From Betaproteobacteria bacterium (GTDB taxonomy: Bacteria; Pseudomonadota; Gammaproteobacteria; Burkholderiales; Burkholderiaceae_D): a stretch of DNA of 19,667 nucleotides. The stretch spans positions 1-19,667 of the forward strand of contig JAATFN010000088.1 in assembly GCA_015655165.1 (NCBI GenBank), in the 5' to 3' direction. The notes beneath the pieces were generated by a model that worked only from the letters and a program-made list of their open reading frames with translations, did no database searches and was not told the DNA's origin. Below are positions 1 to 8,376 of the stretch, in pieces. The first letter of the stretch is position 1. Each line of letters opens with the position of its first letter. The position numbers were made by a program, and so were the translations under genes.

Positions 1-489
1 GGCATGGTGTTCCAGAATTTCAATCTGTTTCCCCACATGACGCTGATCGAAAACATCATCGAAGGGCCGATCCATGTTCTCAATAAACCGGCTGACGAAG
101 TTCGTCAGATGGCAACCGAATTACTTCACCGTGTAGGTCTTGGTGACAAGCTGGATGTAAAGCCCACTAGGCTGTCCGGTGGCCAGCAGCAACGTGCTGC
201 AATCGCCCGGTCATTGGCAATGAAACCCGAGCTGATGTTGTTTGATGAACCCACTTCAGCCCTTGATCCAGAATTGGTCGGCGAGGTACTGGCCGTCATG
301 CGTGACCTTGCCAACGATGGGATGACCATGGTCGTGGTCACCCATGAAATGTCTTTTGCCAGAGAAGTCGCCAATCGGGCTGTCTTTATGGAAGACGGCC
401 GTGTTGTCGAGGACGGCAGGACAGAGCAGATTTTCTCGGCGCCAAATAATCCCAGAACCAAATCGTTTCTCTCCCGTATTAATCGTTAA
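1..489 (+). CDS. Polar amino acid ABC transporter ATP-binding protein (5' end missing)
   Basis: This is the ATPase subunit of a polar-amino-acid-type (GlnQ/HisP/GltL family) ABC importer, acting on the cytoplasmic face of the inner membrane. The reading frame is open at the window edge, so roughly the first third, including Walker A, lies outside. Visible are the Q-loop ([12 protein letters not shown], starting two residues in), the ABC signature LSGGQQQR, Walker B with D-loop ([13 protein letters not shown]) and the switch histidine (VVVTHEM). The C-terminus ends with the SFLSRI motif common in this subfamily. The binding-protein gene follows after a 30-base gap, so they form one operon. Missing permease genes are expected upstream. 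The family assignment is secure. The transported solute is unknown; the downstream ureohydrolase and M20 hydrolase suggest a guanidino- or ureido-type amino compound (inference). Confidence 0.95.
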   Translation, partial: GMVFQNFNLFPHMTLIENIIEGPIHVLNKPADEVRQMATELLHRVGLGDKLDVKPTRLSGGQQQRAAIARSLAMKPELMLFDEPTSALDPELVGEVLAVMRDLANDGMTMVVVTHEMSFAREVANRAVFMEDGRVVEDGRTEQIFSAPNNPRTKSFLSRINR

Positions 490-519
490 TAAAACAATCA
501 CTTTTACCAAGGAACCATC

Positions 520-1347
520 ATGTTTAAGAAGAGATTTGCTTTTGTACTTTCAGCTATTGCTTTCTGTATTGCAGCAGTAAGTTCCGCACATGCGGCCGGT
601 GAACTGGATCAGATTTTAAAACGTGGAGAGTTACGTATTGGCTACATTCCCTCTCCACCAGGTACACAGAAAAATCCGGCTACCAGTGAGCTGACCGGAT
701 TTTATGTCGACATGGCAAAGTCGATCGCTGCTGACATGAACGTCAAGCCAGTTTTTGTCGAGACTACCTGGGCCAACTTCGTGGCGGGCCTCCAGGCAAA
801 GCAATTTGACATCTCCATCGGTGCTACCTTTGCGACCGTCAAACGTGCCATGGCTGTGGATTTCACAACCCCGCTGTTTTATCTGGGTAGTGTTGCGGTA
901 GTCAAATCCGGTGAAACTCGCTTTAAGACACCAAAGGACATGGACAAGCCCGAGATACGCATCGCCGTGATCCAGGGAACCGCAGCCGAAGACTACGTGC
1001 GCCATACCATGCCTAATGCGAAGATCGTTTCGCTCGCCGGTGGCAACTTGGCGGCAGGTTTTGTCGAAGTTGCTTCGGGCCGCGCAGATGCCAGCTTTGA
1101 AGATGCATTTACTGCTGCACGCTTTGTGGAACAGCAGCCGAGCACCAAGGTGATTTTCTCGGAAAAGCCGGTGTTCTTCCTTCCGATTGCCTGGACCGTG
1201 AAAAAAGGCAATACCGAGTTACAGGATGTCTTCAATGTGGCGATCCGCAATTTGATCTTGTCGGGTCAGATGAATGAAGTTGTTGGCAAATACCTGAAGG
1301 GCGGTCGCTATATCGATAGCCCGAACTTGCAGGAATTTCCAAAGTAA
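520..1347 (+). CDS. Periplasmic solute-binding protein, family 3 (polar amino acid type)
   Basis: This 275-residue SBP_bac_3 protein captures the ligand in the periplasm for the ABC importer whose ATPase gene precedes it. Residues 1-25 form a classic Sec signal peptide: KKR, a hydrophobic core, then AHA before AGELDQ. The mature start ILKRGELRIGYIPSPPG and the following GFYVDMAKSIAADM are typical of the family. The segment around TVKRAMAVDFTTPLFY carries the arginine that in relatives binds the ligand's alpha-carboxylate, and the second lobe has a Gly-Thr-Ala loop (VIQGTAAEDYV). There is no lipobox cysteine, so it should be a free periplasmic protein. An AAGGA ribosome-binding site lies 6 bases before the ATG. 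The specificity is not readable from sequence. Confidence 0.93.
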   Translation: MFKKRFAFVLSAIAFCIAAVSSAHAAGELDQILKRGELRIGYIPSPPGTQKNPATSELTGFYVDMAKSIAADMNVKPVFVETTWANFVAGLQAKQFDISIGATFATVKRAMAVDFTTPLFYLGSVAVVKSGETRFKTPKDMDKPEIRIAVIQGTAAEDYVRHTMPNAKIVSLAGGNLAAGFVEVASGRADASFEDAFTAARFVEQQPSTKVIFSEKPVFFLPIAWTVKKGNTELQDVFNVAIRNLILSGQMNEVVGKYLKGGRYIDSPNLQEFPK

Positions 1348-1385
1348 TCACCTAAAACCGCTACAGATCACAGAGAGGAACAAGC

Positions 1386-2459
1386 ATGCCGTCATATCCA
1401 AGTTGGGAACAGACACTCGCCGGGAAACACTGGCGTAACGTACATTTCCCCCGTATCCGCGAAGATACGCCGACATTCCTAGGTGTTCCTTATGCGATCG
1501 ATGAATCAGATATTCAGGGAGCTGACGTCGTTATTATCGGCGCCCCGTTCGCTGCCGGGTGGGGCAAAAAGTATAGCGGTGTGGACAAGGCAGAATGGCT
1601 GGCTGCTACTACCCGAGTACGCCAACAGTCCATTCGTTACCGCGGTGGTTACGTACAGGAACTCGATCTGGATGTCTTCGAACATCTGAGGGTAGTCGAC
1701 TACGGTGACATTCCGATACCGCTGGAGGCGAGTTACGAAGGTACCGTCGAACACATTCTGGCGGCACAAGAGTTAGTCGAGATCCGCGTAAAACAGGCAT
1801 TGAATGCCGGTGCTGTGCCGATTGTGATCGGACAGAACTCGCCAGTTGCCTCCTACGCAGTGGGCCGCCCGATTGCCCAGCATTATAGTGGCACGATTGG
1901 CATGGTCAGTCTGGATACTCATTGGGATTGCTGGCCTTATGACTGGGCTACCAAGAATGACAGGATTGCCGGATCGACAAACTGGAAGGACAAACTCTAT
2001 CGCGATTGCCCTAATTTTTCCATCAGGAATCTGGTGGAGATTGGCGAGCGCGGCATGCTGGAAGATCCTGAGGTGGTTCGCCGTTTTGTACGCGAGGGGT
2101 GTTGCTTCATGCCGATGTGGAAGATTCGCACGGAACTGGGTATTGAAGGCGTGATCAAGAATCTCGATCATGCCTATAAGGATGCCGAGGCAGTGTATGC
2201 ACACTTTGATATGGATGTGCTGGGTGGAGCAGGGCCCACCGATGGTGATATCTTGGGGGAGCTGGCAGAACCGATGGGCATGACGGATTACGAAGCTATC
2301 CGCATCGCTTATGAGACAGGGCGCCGTGGCTGCGCTGGCTTGTCCTTCCTGTGCATCCCACCGGGTTCTGCCGTTATGTACCGCGTGATCGTGTATGCCT
2401 TGACTTACTTCATGGCAGGGCTGGCACAGCGCAAGCGCGACCAGAGCACCGGTGCGTGA
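1386..2459 (+). CDS. Arginase/agmatinase-fold ureohydrolase with altered metal site
   Basis: This 357-residue protein has the ureohydrolase fold, a family that hydrolyses guanidino groups to urea plus an amine at a two-metal (Mn or Ni) centre. Core motifs are the DAHxD equivalent D177-T-H179-W-D181, the DxD equivalent FDMDV with D275 and D277, and Glu295 in the LAEPMG stretch. The usual GGDH motif is replaced by GQNS at residues 149-152, so the histidine that normally binds the first metal is a serine. The N-terminus is about 40-50 residues longer than in simple agmatinases. It follows the binding protein after 38 bases with a GAGAGGA ribosome-binding site, and it abuts the M20 hydrolase. It may be a divergent guanidino hydrolase, or an inactive partner subunit of the kind known in heteromeric ureohydrolases. 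The fold is confident, the activity is not. Confidence 0.85.
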   Translation: MPSYPSWEQTLAGKHWRNVHFPRIREDTPTFLGVPYAIDESDIQGADVVIIGAPFAAGWGKKYSGVDKAEWLAATTRVRQQSIRYRGGYVQELDLDVFEHLRVVDYGDIPIPLEASYEGTVEHILAAQELVEIRVKQALNAGAVPIVIGQNSPVASYAVGRPIAQHYSGTIGMVSLDTHWDCWPYDWATKNDRIAGSTNWKDKLYRDCPNFSIRNLVEIGERGMLEDPEVVRRFVREGCCFMPMWKIRTELGIEGVIKNLDHAYKDAEAVYAHFDMDVLGGAGPTDGDILGELAEPMGMTDYEAIRIAYETGRRGCAGLSFLCIPPGSAVMYRVIVYALTYFMAGLAQRKRDQSTGA

Positions 2460-2460
2460 A

Positions 2461-3684
2461 ATGCATAAAATACTGACCATCGATGCTGAACGAGTCATTG
2501 CATCCTTAAGAACTCTCGCCCGGTTTGGTGCTCAGGGAAAAGGAGTGAACCGGCCGGCGCTCTCAGTGGCCGATGTCGATTCGAGGAAGTGGCTTGCCAG
2601 CGAGATGGAAAGTGCCGGTTTGAATGTTGTGATCGATGCTGTCGGCAATGTCATCGGCAAGTCGGATGCTCCACGGGCTTTGCTTCTCGGTTCTCATACC
2701 GATAGTGTCCCGACTGGGGGCTGGCTCGATGGTGCGCTGGGCGTCATCTATGCGATAGAGACTGCACGGGCATTCAACACACAGTTCCCGGATGCGCAGA
2801 TCGGTGTCGACACAGTAGCGTTTTCAGACGAGGAAGGCAGATATCTGAGTTGTCTGGGCAGTAAATGGTTTTGTGGTGAACTGGGCCAACAAGATCTCAC
2901 CCGGTTTAACCACTCTGGCGTCGATTTCGCGCGCGCAGCACAGCAGGCAGGGTTTCCTCCCGATGTCGGGGCACACTTTGACACCGGACGTTACATCGCT
3001 TACTTCGAAGCGCATATTGAACAAGGTCCGCGTCTGGACAGTACGGGAGTCGATCTTGGCATCGTTACCGGGATTGCCGGCATGCGTCGCTACAAGATAG
3101 TCTTCAAAGGTCAGGCCGATCATGCTGGCACCACCCCCATGTCGGTACGCAAGGATGCCGGCATGGCCGCCTTTGAATTTGCGATTCGGCTTCAGGACCG
3201 CTTTGCAAGCATCGATGCATTGAACGCCGTATGGAATTTTGGTGCTGTCGAGTTTTATCCTGGAGTGGCAAATGTAGTGCCGAAAGAAGCGATTTTGACG
3301 CTGGAAACGAGAGACTTGCAATTGGATGTATTGGAGCAAATGCAAAACCAGTTGATCAATGCGATCGAAGGTGCTGATGGCCGTGGCGGCATCAGTATTG
3401 CTGTCGAACGGGTGGGTGATTTGCCACCGGCAATCATGAATTCACAATTGCTGGGTCATATCGAATCTTCAGCTGCAGCTGTGGTGAATGGGAAGTTCAT
3501 GCGCATGCACAGCGGAGCGATTCATGATGCTATGGTACTTGCACGTCACGTACCTTCAGCAATGCTGTTCGTGCCCAGTATTGATGGACGCAGTCACGTC
3601 CCCATCGAAAATACTTCAGACAAGCATTTGATCATGGGGGCAGAGGTGTTTGCCAATGCGGTGCTTTCGATGGTGACAGGGTGA
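2461..3684 (+). CDS. M20-family amidohydrolase (allantoate / N-carbamoyl-L-amino acid hydrolase type)
   Basis: This cytoplasmic metalloenzyme belongs to the HyuC/AllC/beta-ureidopropionase group, which cleaves ureido or carbamoyl groups. From the ATG it has 407 residues. Metal-site residues are in place: H79 (GSHTD), D90 (WLDGALG), the E124-E125 pair (SDEEG), H185 (AHIEQGP) and H379 (SHVPIE). The dimerisation-domain motif GQADHAGTTPM is at 218-228, and HSGAIHDA near 350 fits the substrate-binding arginine/histidine region. The ATG lies one base after the ureohydrolase stop. A GTG at 2452 is in frame and would give 410 residues with an 8-base overlap; I prefer the ATG. Genes this close imply translational coupling. 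Together with the ureohydrolase it suggests stepwise removal of guanidino/ureido nitrogen (inference). The exact substrate is unknown. Confidence 0.92.
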   Translation: MHKILTIDAERVIASLRTLARFGAQGKGVNRPALSVADVDSRKWLASEMESAGLNVVIDAVGNVIGKSDAPRALLLGSHTDSVPTGGWLDGALGVIYAIETARAFNTQFPDAQIGVDTVAFSDEEGRYLSCLGSKWFCGELGQQDLTRFNHSGVDFARAAQQAGFPPDVGAHFDTGRYIAYFEAHIEQGPRLDSTGVDLGIVTGIAGMRRYKIVFKGQADHAGTTPMSVRKDAGMAAFEFAIRLQDRFASIDALNAVWNFGAVEFYPGVANVVPKEAILTLETRDLQLDVLEQMQNQLINAIEGADGRGGISIAVERVGDLPPAIMNSQLLGHIESSAAAVVNGKFMRMHSGAIHDAMVLARHVPSAMLFVPSIDGRSHVPIENTSDKHLIMGAEVFANAVLSMVTG

Positions 3685-4466
3685 TGAACAAGTTATTGCA
3701 GATTCTCAAAGTCTGTTTCAGCCCGCGCTCCGAAAAATCCGGTGACATATCATCCGTCGAAGTAAAGGCAAAGCTGGAACTTGCCACCTTATACCGTATG
3801 CTGGCTCATTTTCACATGAGCGATCTGATCGATACGCATATCTCGTGCCGTGTACCAGGTACAAACGACCAATTCTTGATCAACTCCTACGGGGTGCTGT
3901 TCCACGAGATGACGCCAGAAAACCTGGTCAAGGTCGATGTGAACGGACAAGTTCTGGATACGCAGCACAATCAGACCTTGCGCATTAACCGGGCCGGTTT
4001 TGTCATCCACTCCACAATTCATGATGCTCGACATGATCTTTCGTGCGTCATTCACACCCACACGCCGGCTGGTATTGCGGTAGCATGCCAAAAATCAGGC
4101 TTGCTACCGATCAGTCAGCATGCTCTTAAGTTCTACAACCGGATCGGCTATCACGATTACGAAGGAATCGCCCTGGATCTGAATGAACGTAAAAATCTTG
4201 AGGCCAACTTGAGACAGCATCAGGCCATGATCTTGCGCAATCACGGATTGCTGGTGGCGGGACGCACTGTGGCCGAGGCATTTTTGAATTTGATGTATCT
4301 GGAACGTGCCTGCCAGATTCAGGTCAATGTCACAGCGACGTCACAGGGTGATATTAATTTTCCATCGCCCGAGGTCTGTGAACGCACCGCTCGACAGTAT
4401 GAAGAATCGGAGGGGCTTGATCACGCTGAATTAGTGTGGAAGTCCATGTGCCGATTGATAAACTAG
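3684..4466 (+). CDS. Class II aldolase/adducin family protein
   Basis: This 260-residue protein has the zinc-dependent class II aldolase/adducin fold (fuculose-phosphate aldolase, ribulose-phosphate epimerase and adducin heads). The metal triad is visible: H124 and H126 in VIHTHTP and H187 in RNHGLLVAG. The LFHEMTPENLVKVD segment supplies the glutamate (E75) that acts as base in the aldolases. The first 30 residues are a non-conserved extension. The ATG overlaps the previous stop by one base (TGATG); a GTG three bases earlier is also possible. Many proteins of this family inside amino-acid or opine-like operons have unassigned roles. Here it is the last gene of the operon and is followed by a possible terminator. 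It might cleave or decarboxylate the carbon skeleton left by the upstream hydrolases (inference). Confidence 0.9.
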   Translation: MNKLLQILKVCFSPRSEKSGDISSVEVKAKLELATLYRMLAHFHMSDLIDTHISCRVPGTNDQFLINSYGVLFHEMTPENLVKVDVNGQVLDTQHNQTLRINRAGFVIHSTIHDARHDLSCVIHTHTPAGIAVACQKSGLLPISQHALKFYNRIGYHDYEGIALDLNERKNLEANLRQHQAMILRNHGLLVAGRTVAEAFLNLMYLERACQIQVNVTATSQGDINFPSPEVCERTARQYEESEGLDHAELVWKSMCRLIN

Positions 4467-4883
4467 TTTCCTGATTAGCACAATCTGGGCACATTTATAC
4501 TCAGGAACGGTAACATACAGCCTTGAAATACAAGACGCCCGGTGCAGTGTATCGGGCGTCGTTGTTGCAATAAAATTTGTTAACCTGTTTTAGGACTGGA
4601 TATGTGTAATTAGAGGTTTCTTTTAAATCGCACAGTGTGCGAGTCGTTTCAATCTTGTCTCGGTTCAGCGATCGTCAACAAAGTGAAAAAACAAAGGACT
4701 GAGCATTCTACCTGAAAGAACCATACATAATTCCAGTTCAATCGAGGCCGTCATTTCGTCACTGTCCGGCTTGTGCACATCGATATGTCAGCCAGTATTT
4801 TCTTGCAATGTATATGTGGAGAGCTGCTATCTGGCGATACACGTCCTTCATGTTTTGATTGGCTGTGTGGAGTGGCTCTCCGC
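4467..4883. other. Non-coding gap with a hairpin
   Basis: This gap of 417 bases lies between the aldolase gene and the convergent carbonic anhydrase gene. Apart from the hairpin at 4534-4560 I see no plausible gene, RNA gene, repeat or mobile-element remnant. No clear terminator for the carbonic anhydrase is visible near 4884; only a short imperfect inverted repeat (CTCAGATTTGAG) overlaps its stop codon. Confidence 0.6.
4534..4560 (+). terminator. Possible terminator of the ureohydrolase/M20 operon
   Basis: GACGCCCG and CGGGCGTC form a perfect 8-bp stem around an 11-base loop, 68 bases after the aldolase stop. The following sequence (GTTGTTGC) is only moderately T-rich, so termination may be weak or factor-dependent. 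Confidence 0.5.
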
Positions 4884-5516
4884 TCAGATTTGAGTGGCGG
4901 GATGTTCTGCCAGTGGGATGAATTTATTCGTTGTTGTGTCTAGCGCATCAATTGAACCACTTTCAATGTCATAGACCCATCCATGAAGCGCCAGTTTTCC
5001 TTGAGCTAGGCCTAAAGCCACAGACGGATGTGTACGGATGTTGTTTAACTGGGCAATGACGTTTTCTCGTACCATACCATCAATGCGCTCTTGTTCAGAT
5101 ACATGTGGCCTGGATTCATTAATCATGCGCGCTGCATCAGCGTGACGCAGCCAGTTCCTGACTGCTGGCATGTGGTCCAGACATGCACAGGTAGCGACCG
5201 CAGTCATGGCACCACAATCAGAGTGGCCGCAAATAACGATGTCCGTGACTTTTAGCTGGGCAACTGCATATTCCACTGTTGCACTAACACCACCGGGTTC
5301 TGGTCCGAACGACGGAACGATATTACCGGCGTTGCGGATGACGAATAAATCACCTGGTTCACGTTGTGTGACCAGCTCGGGTACCATTCGGCTGTCTGAG
5401 CATGAAATAAACAATACCTCCGGTGCTTGACCAGAGGCGAGCGTCTTGAAAAGCTCTTTTCGTGCTGGAAAGACCTCTTGCTGGAATCGCAGAAAGCCGT
5501 TGATGATGTCGCGCAT
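4884..5516 (-). CDS. Beta-class carbonic anhydrase
   Basis: This 210-residue beta-carbonic anhydrase interconverts CO2 and bicarbonate in the cytoplasm. The zinc site is complete: C39, H98 and C101, with the D41-R43 dyad in CSDSR and GHSDCGAM around the second half. VIRNAGN and the C-terminal GWVYDIESG motif place it in the CynT/Can-like group of about 210-220 residues. It is a single gene, read away from the DUF454 gene. No cyanase or cyanate transporter is next to it, so housekeeping bicarbonate supply is as likely as a role with CO2-releasing hydrolases nearby. I did not see a strong ribosome-binding site; the ATG at 5516 is chosen because [12 protein letters not shown] is the usual family start. 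Confidence 0.95.
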   Translation of the reverse strand: MRDIINGFLRFQQEVFPARKELFKTLASGQAPEVLFISCSDSRMVPELVTQREPGDLFVIRNAGNIVPSFGPEPGGVSATVEYAVAQLKVTDIVICGHSDCGAMTAVATCACLDHMPAVRNWLRHADAARMINESRPHVSEQERIDGMVRENVIAQLNNIRTHPSVALGLAQGKLALHGWVYDIESGSIDALDTTTNKFIPLAEHPATQI

Positions 5517-5682
5517 AAAGAAAATGTGGGTTGTGACCTAACCAACATTATCGCTCATAACGGCTATGAAGACTACCCTCGCCTTATTATTGGCTTTATT
5601 GACCGGCTAGTGCCGACCGTTCTACAAAAACATGCACCTGATCATTATGTAATGGTCTAATAGATCCGGACTTTAATTGAAG

Positions 5683-5694
5683 CGAGTATACTCG
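5683..5694. promoter_or_regulatory. Perfect 12-bp palindrome upstream of the DUF454 gene
   Basis: CGAGTATACTCG is perfectly self-complementary and lies about 85 bases before the DUF454 start, in the divergent gap with the carbonic anhydrase gene. It could be an operator, but no second copy was noticed and no convincing -35/-10 pair could be tied to it. Confidence 0.3.
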
Positions 5695-5779
5695 TCATGA
5701 TAGGTAAAATAGCTTTAATAAATGAGTCTAGTGCAGCAAGATACAGCTTTTGCAGCATCGTATTTGCAGTGAATCTGAT

Positions 5780-6214
5780 ATGAATATACCTCCCAATGAT
5801 CTACCCGAGCACCGACCTCTATTGCACAGAGGATGGCGTGTAGGCTACTTTTTGTTTGGTTGCCTGTTTTTGTTGCTGGGACTAATTGGCGCAGTATTAC
5901 CGTTAATGCCAACAACGGTATTTCTAATCGCAGCAGCTTGGGCATTCGGTCGATCTTCGCCACGGCTTGAGCGATGGTTGCTTGGGCATCCAGCATGTGG
6001 CCCCATGCTCGTTGCATGGCGCAAAAATCGTGTGATACCACGTCGCGCAAAGGTGGCCGCATGCTGCGGAATGATATTCGGATTTGTCTTATTCTTAATC
6101 ACATCTCAACCACGCTGGTGGTTGGCTTGTAGTGTCTTTGTGTGTATGTTTTTGATCGCCTTGTGGATTATCCGGCATCCGGAATCGATCAAAGCGTCAA
6201 CAAGCCATCCATAG
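5780..6214 (+). CDS. DUF454 (YbaN-like) small inner-membrane protein
   Basis: From the ATG this is a 144-residue protein of the DUF454/YbaN family, whose function is unknown. Visible are the family hallmarks GAVLPLMPTTVFLIAAAWAF and RSSPRLERWLLGHPACGPM, then a basic stretch (WRKNRVIPRRAK) and two further hydrophobic segments. Three to four membrane spans are likely: about 20-55, 95-110 and 115-130. A TTG at 5750 would add ten residues without family similarity, so the ATG at 5780 is preferred, although its ribosome-binding site is weak. It stands alone between the carbonic anhydrase and a strong terminator and is probably unrelated to the flanking catabolic operons. Confidence 0.88.
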   Translation: MNIPPNDLPEHRPLLHRGWRVGYFLFGCLFLLLGLIGAVLPLMPTTVFLIAAAWAFGRSSPRLERWLLGHPACGPMLVAWRKNRVIPRRAKVAACCGMIFGFVLFLITSQPRWWLACSVFVCMFLIALWIIRHPESIKASTSHP

Positions 6215-6245
6215 TGCGCAATGCGGTATGTTGTTGAGATACAAC

Positions 6246-6291
6246 TAAAGACAAAAGGCCTTACGATCATTCGTAAAGCCTTTTGTCTTTT
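6246..6291. terminator. Strong bidirectional rho-independent terminator
   Basis: A 21-bp stem (TAAAGACAAAAGG... paired with ...CCTTTTGTCTTTA) with a TCAT loop and a single G-T position lies between two convergent genes. A-rich and T-rich arms on both sides allow termination in both directions. It ends the DUF454 transcript (+) and the reductase/oxygenase transcript (-). Confidence 0.9.
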
Positions 6292-6306
6292 AGGGTTGAT
6301 TGTAGA

Positions 6307-7236
6307 CTACACATCCAATACAAGCCGGTTGGAGCGACAACCAGAACAACAAATCATCATTGTCTTGTTTCTGATATGTTCTGCTTCGCTACGTACCGCG
6401 TCACGGTGGATAGGTTCACCTTCTAATACTTTGACTTCACAAGCACCACACACACCTTGCTCGCATGAATACATGATATCGGCAGCAGTTTCCTTTAGTA
6501 CTTCCAAAATAGATTCACCTGCACCGACTTGCACTTCAATACCGCTTTTTGCAAGAAACACCGTAAATGCGTCTTCGTTCGGTATGACTTCGACTGCACC
6601 GAATTTTTCGATATAAACCGCAGATTGTCGTGTTTGTAACAGATCATCCAACATGCGTTGTGGGCCACAGCAATAGATTTCAGATGTCTCTGGTAATGTA
6701 TTGACGAGGGCAGACACGGTATCGTGCGAAGTATCTTCGGAATAATGCATGGTCACATTACGACGCATGCTGAATTCTTTCTGAAACAAGCCATGTAGCG
6801 GGGTACGGCACCAATAATGCAAATGTACTTCTCTGGAATCTCGTTCCAATGCATGCAAAAGAGAATAAATCGGTGTAATACCGATCCCACCGGCAATTAA
6901 TGTTACTGCTTCGTTTCCCGCTCTAAGCGGGAAATTGTTACGTGGTAAACCGAGATTAAAGTGCATGCCAACACGTGCTTTCTCGTGCATCCAATGCGAT
7001 CCACCACGGCTGTTTTCATCTAGCTTGACTGCAATCACATAGGATTTGGCATGCGTTAATGGCGTAATAAGCGAATATTGGCGAATCAATCCAGACGGCA
7101 GGTGTACATCGATATGCGCACCTGCATCCGGCACAGGAAATAGTTCCCCATCTAGTGGAATGAATTCGTAAAATACCGTATCAACAGCACCATAACGTAT
7201 GGTTGAGAGCTGTGATCTGAGGGTTGTTGCCTGCAT
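6307..7236 (-). CDS. Rieske oxygenase reductase: FMN, NAD(P)H and plant-type [2Fe-2S] domains
   Basis: This electron-transfer partner (VanB/phthalate dioxygenase reductase type, class IA) passes electrons from NAD(P)H to the oxygenase encoded just upstream. From the ATG at 7236 it has 309 residues. The FMN-binding motif is RQYS (52-55), the nucleotide-binding loop is AGGIGITP (115-122), and the C-terminal ferredoxin domain has C258, C263 and C266 (CEQGVCGAC) with a final ligand at C296 or C297. EGEPIHRD and the ending LVLDV are typical of the family. GAGG sits 8 bases before this ATG. An in-frame ATG at 7260 would overlap the oxygenase gene by 14 bases and add eight residues. Loss of either gene should disable the two-component system. 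The strong terminator follows its stop. Confidence 0.94.
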   Translation of the reverse strand: MQATTLRSQLSTIRYGAVDTVFYEFIPLDGELFPVPDAGAHIDVHLPSGLIRQYSLITPLTHAKSYVIAVKLDENSRGGSHWMHEKARVGMHFNLGLPRNNFPLRAGNEAVTLIAGGIGITPIYSLLHALERDSREVHLHYWCRTPLHGLFQKEFSMRRNVTMHYSEDTSHDTVSALVNTLPETSEIYCCGPQRMLDDLLQTRQSAVYIEKFGAVEVIPNEDAFTVFLAKSGIEVQVGAGESILEVLKETAADIMYSCEQGVCGACEVKVLEGEPIHRDAVRSEAEHIRNKTMMICCSGCRSNRLVLDV

Positions 7237-7246
7237 GATTGCAACC

Positions 7247-8287
7247 TCAGATTGTCCCATAGCTAACCCCCATATTGCGCAACCAGGTTCGGTACCTTTG
7301 TCCGAGTAGGTCGGTGCGGTGATGCAATTCCTGGCGCAAGTCGACAGGGATACGTTCAGGGCGTTGTGTATCGACAATCCAGCTATCTTGCGCGTAAACA
7401 ATATCCTGACGCTGTTTGACTGCTTCATCGGTTGGTTGTGGATCAAAATTCATGGCGCAGCAAATACGTACGATACTGTGTTCTTCATCCACTTGTTGTG
7501 CTGTGAAAAATGTACAGAACCGGTCTTTTTCATTGCCTTCTGCAGCACGTGAGGGGTCGGAGATCACCACACGTTTTTTAAAATAAGCTACTAATGGTCT
7601 TAAGCACGTATAGGCATAATACGCGGTTACAGGAACCTGACGGGGATCTCCATATGGTTGTGTGACTTTAATTTCCGATGTGGATATTGTACCGTTATGT
7701 TCAAAAACGTCATAAGGTGGAATCGGATCTGGTTGATCGATTAAGCCATTGACACCTGCATGTACAAACGGAAAGTGTGTTGGGTCGATAAAGTTTTCCA
7801 GTGCACGATAACCGGATTTGAATTTGTAAGGGCCACACACCACTTTTTTATAACTCGGATCATCCCATTCGGGAAATTCCGGAAGATCAAACTCTGGTTC
7901 GCCAATACAGACCCACACCAAGCCATAGGCTTCTTTGACAGGATGCGGGATGGCGCGTGCTTTTTTCATGGGCACTTCATTGGGGGCTGCCGGCATCAAT
8001 ACACATTGTGCCGAACCGTCATAATTCCAGCCGTGGTATGGGCATACCACCTTGTCATCTTGAATAAAACCTTTCGATAGCCGGGCACCACGATGGATAC
8101 ATAAGTCTTCCCAGATATGGATTTGGCCGGATGTATCACGCCAACCAACAAGATCACGTTCGAATAAGGTAATCGGTAAAAGCGTGCCGGAAATAATTTC
8201 TTCGGATGATGCGACAACATGCCAGTCATTTTTTAGCACAGGATCCAACTCTTTTTCCTCGAGGGGGATTTTTTTTGGACAATTCAT
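7247..8287 (-). CDS. Rieske non-heme iron oxygenase, terminal (alpha) subunit
   Basis: This 346-residue aromatic-ring-hydroxylating or demethylating oxygenase is of the VanA/phenoxybenzoate/dicamba-demethylase size class, which works as an alpha-only oligomer. The Rieske [2Fe-2S] ligands are C63-x-H65 and C82-x2-H85. The catalytic iron site NFIDPTHFPFVH supplies D168 (electron bridge), H171 and H176; the third acidic ligand lies further on and I cannot assign it. Related enzymes hydroxylate, O-demethylate or N-demethylate small (hetero)cyclic acids, including methylxanthines. A strong AAGGTGA ribosome-binding site precedes the ATG. Its gene lies 89 bases after livF on the same strand, suggesting read-through from the importer operon. 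The substrate is unknown; surrounding amide hydrolases favour a nitrogen-containing ring (inference). Confidence 0.95.
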   Translation of the reverse strand: MNCPKKIPLEEKELDPVLKNDWHVVASSEEIISGTLLPITLFERDLVGWRDTSGQIHIWEDLCIHRGARLSKGFIQDDKVVCPYHGWNYDGSAQCVLMPAAPNEVPMKKARAIPHPVKEAYGLVWVCIGEPEFDLPEFPEWDDPSYKKVVCGPYKFKSGYRALENFIDPTHFPFVHAGVNGLIDQPDPIPPYDVFEHNGTISTSEIKVTQPYGDPRQVPVTAYYAYTCLRPLVAYFKKRVVISDPSRAAEGNEKDRFCTFFTAQQVDEEHSIVRICCAMNFDPQPTDEAVKQRQDIVYAQDSWIVDTQRPERIPVDLRQELHHRTDLLGQRYRTWLRNMGVSYGTI

Positions 8288-8376
8288 CTCGGTTCACCTT
8301 TCACACATATTTAAATAAAACATGATTGATATTTTCTCAGCATCGCAAGAAATACCTCACATTGCTGGTCTCTACA

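Noticed and set aside
1773..2498. A 241-codon open frame on the - strand
   Set aside because: It is antisense to the ureohydrolase gene, has no recognisable motif, and the + strand frame has clear family motifs.
4884..5516. Carbonic anhydrase as evidence of a cyanate (cyn) operon
   Set aside because: No cyanase or cyanate transporter is adjacent, and the enzyme is common as a stand-alone gene.
5427..5660. A 77-codon + strand frame overlapping the start of the carbonic anhydrase
   Set aside because: It is half antisense to a real gene, has no ribosome-binding site or family resemblance, and the rest is intergenic.
7237..7446. An upstream extension of the reductase to 379 residues
   Set aside because: It would overlap the Rieske gene by 200 bases, and the extra residues have no family similarity.
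8351..8366. A possible third operator (AATACCTCACAT) upstream of the Rieske gene
   Set aside because: It has an extra base relative to the shared palindrome and only one half-site; the -24 position has GA rather than GG for a sigma-54 element.
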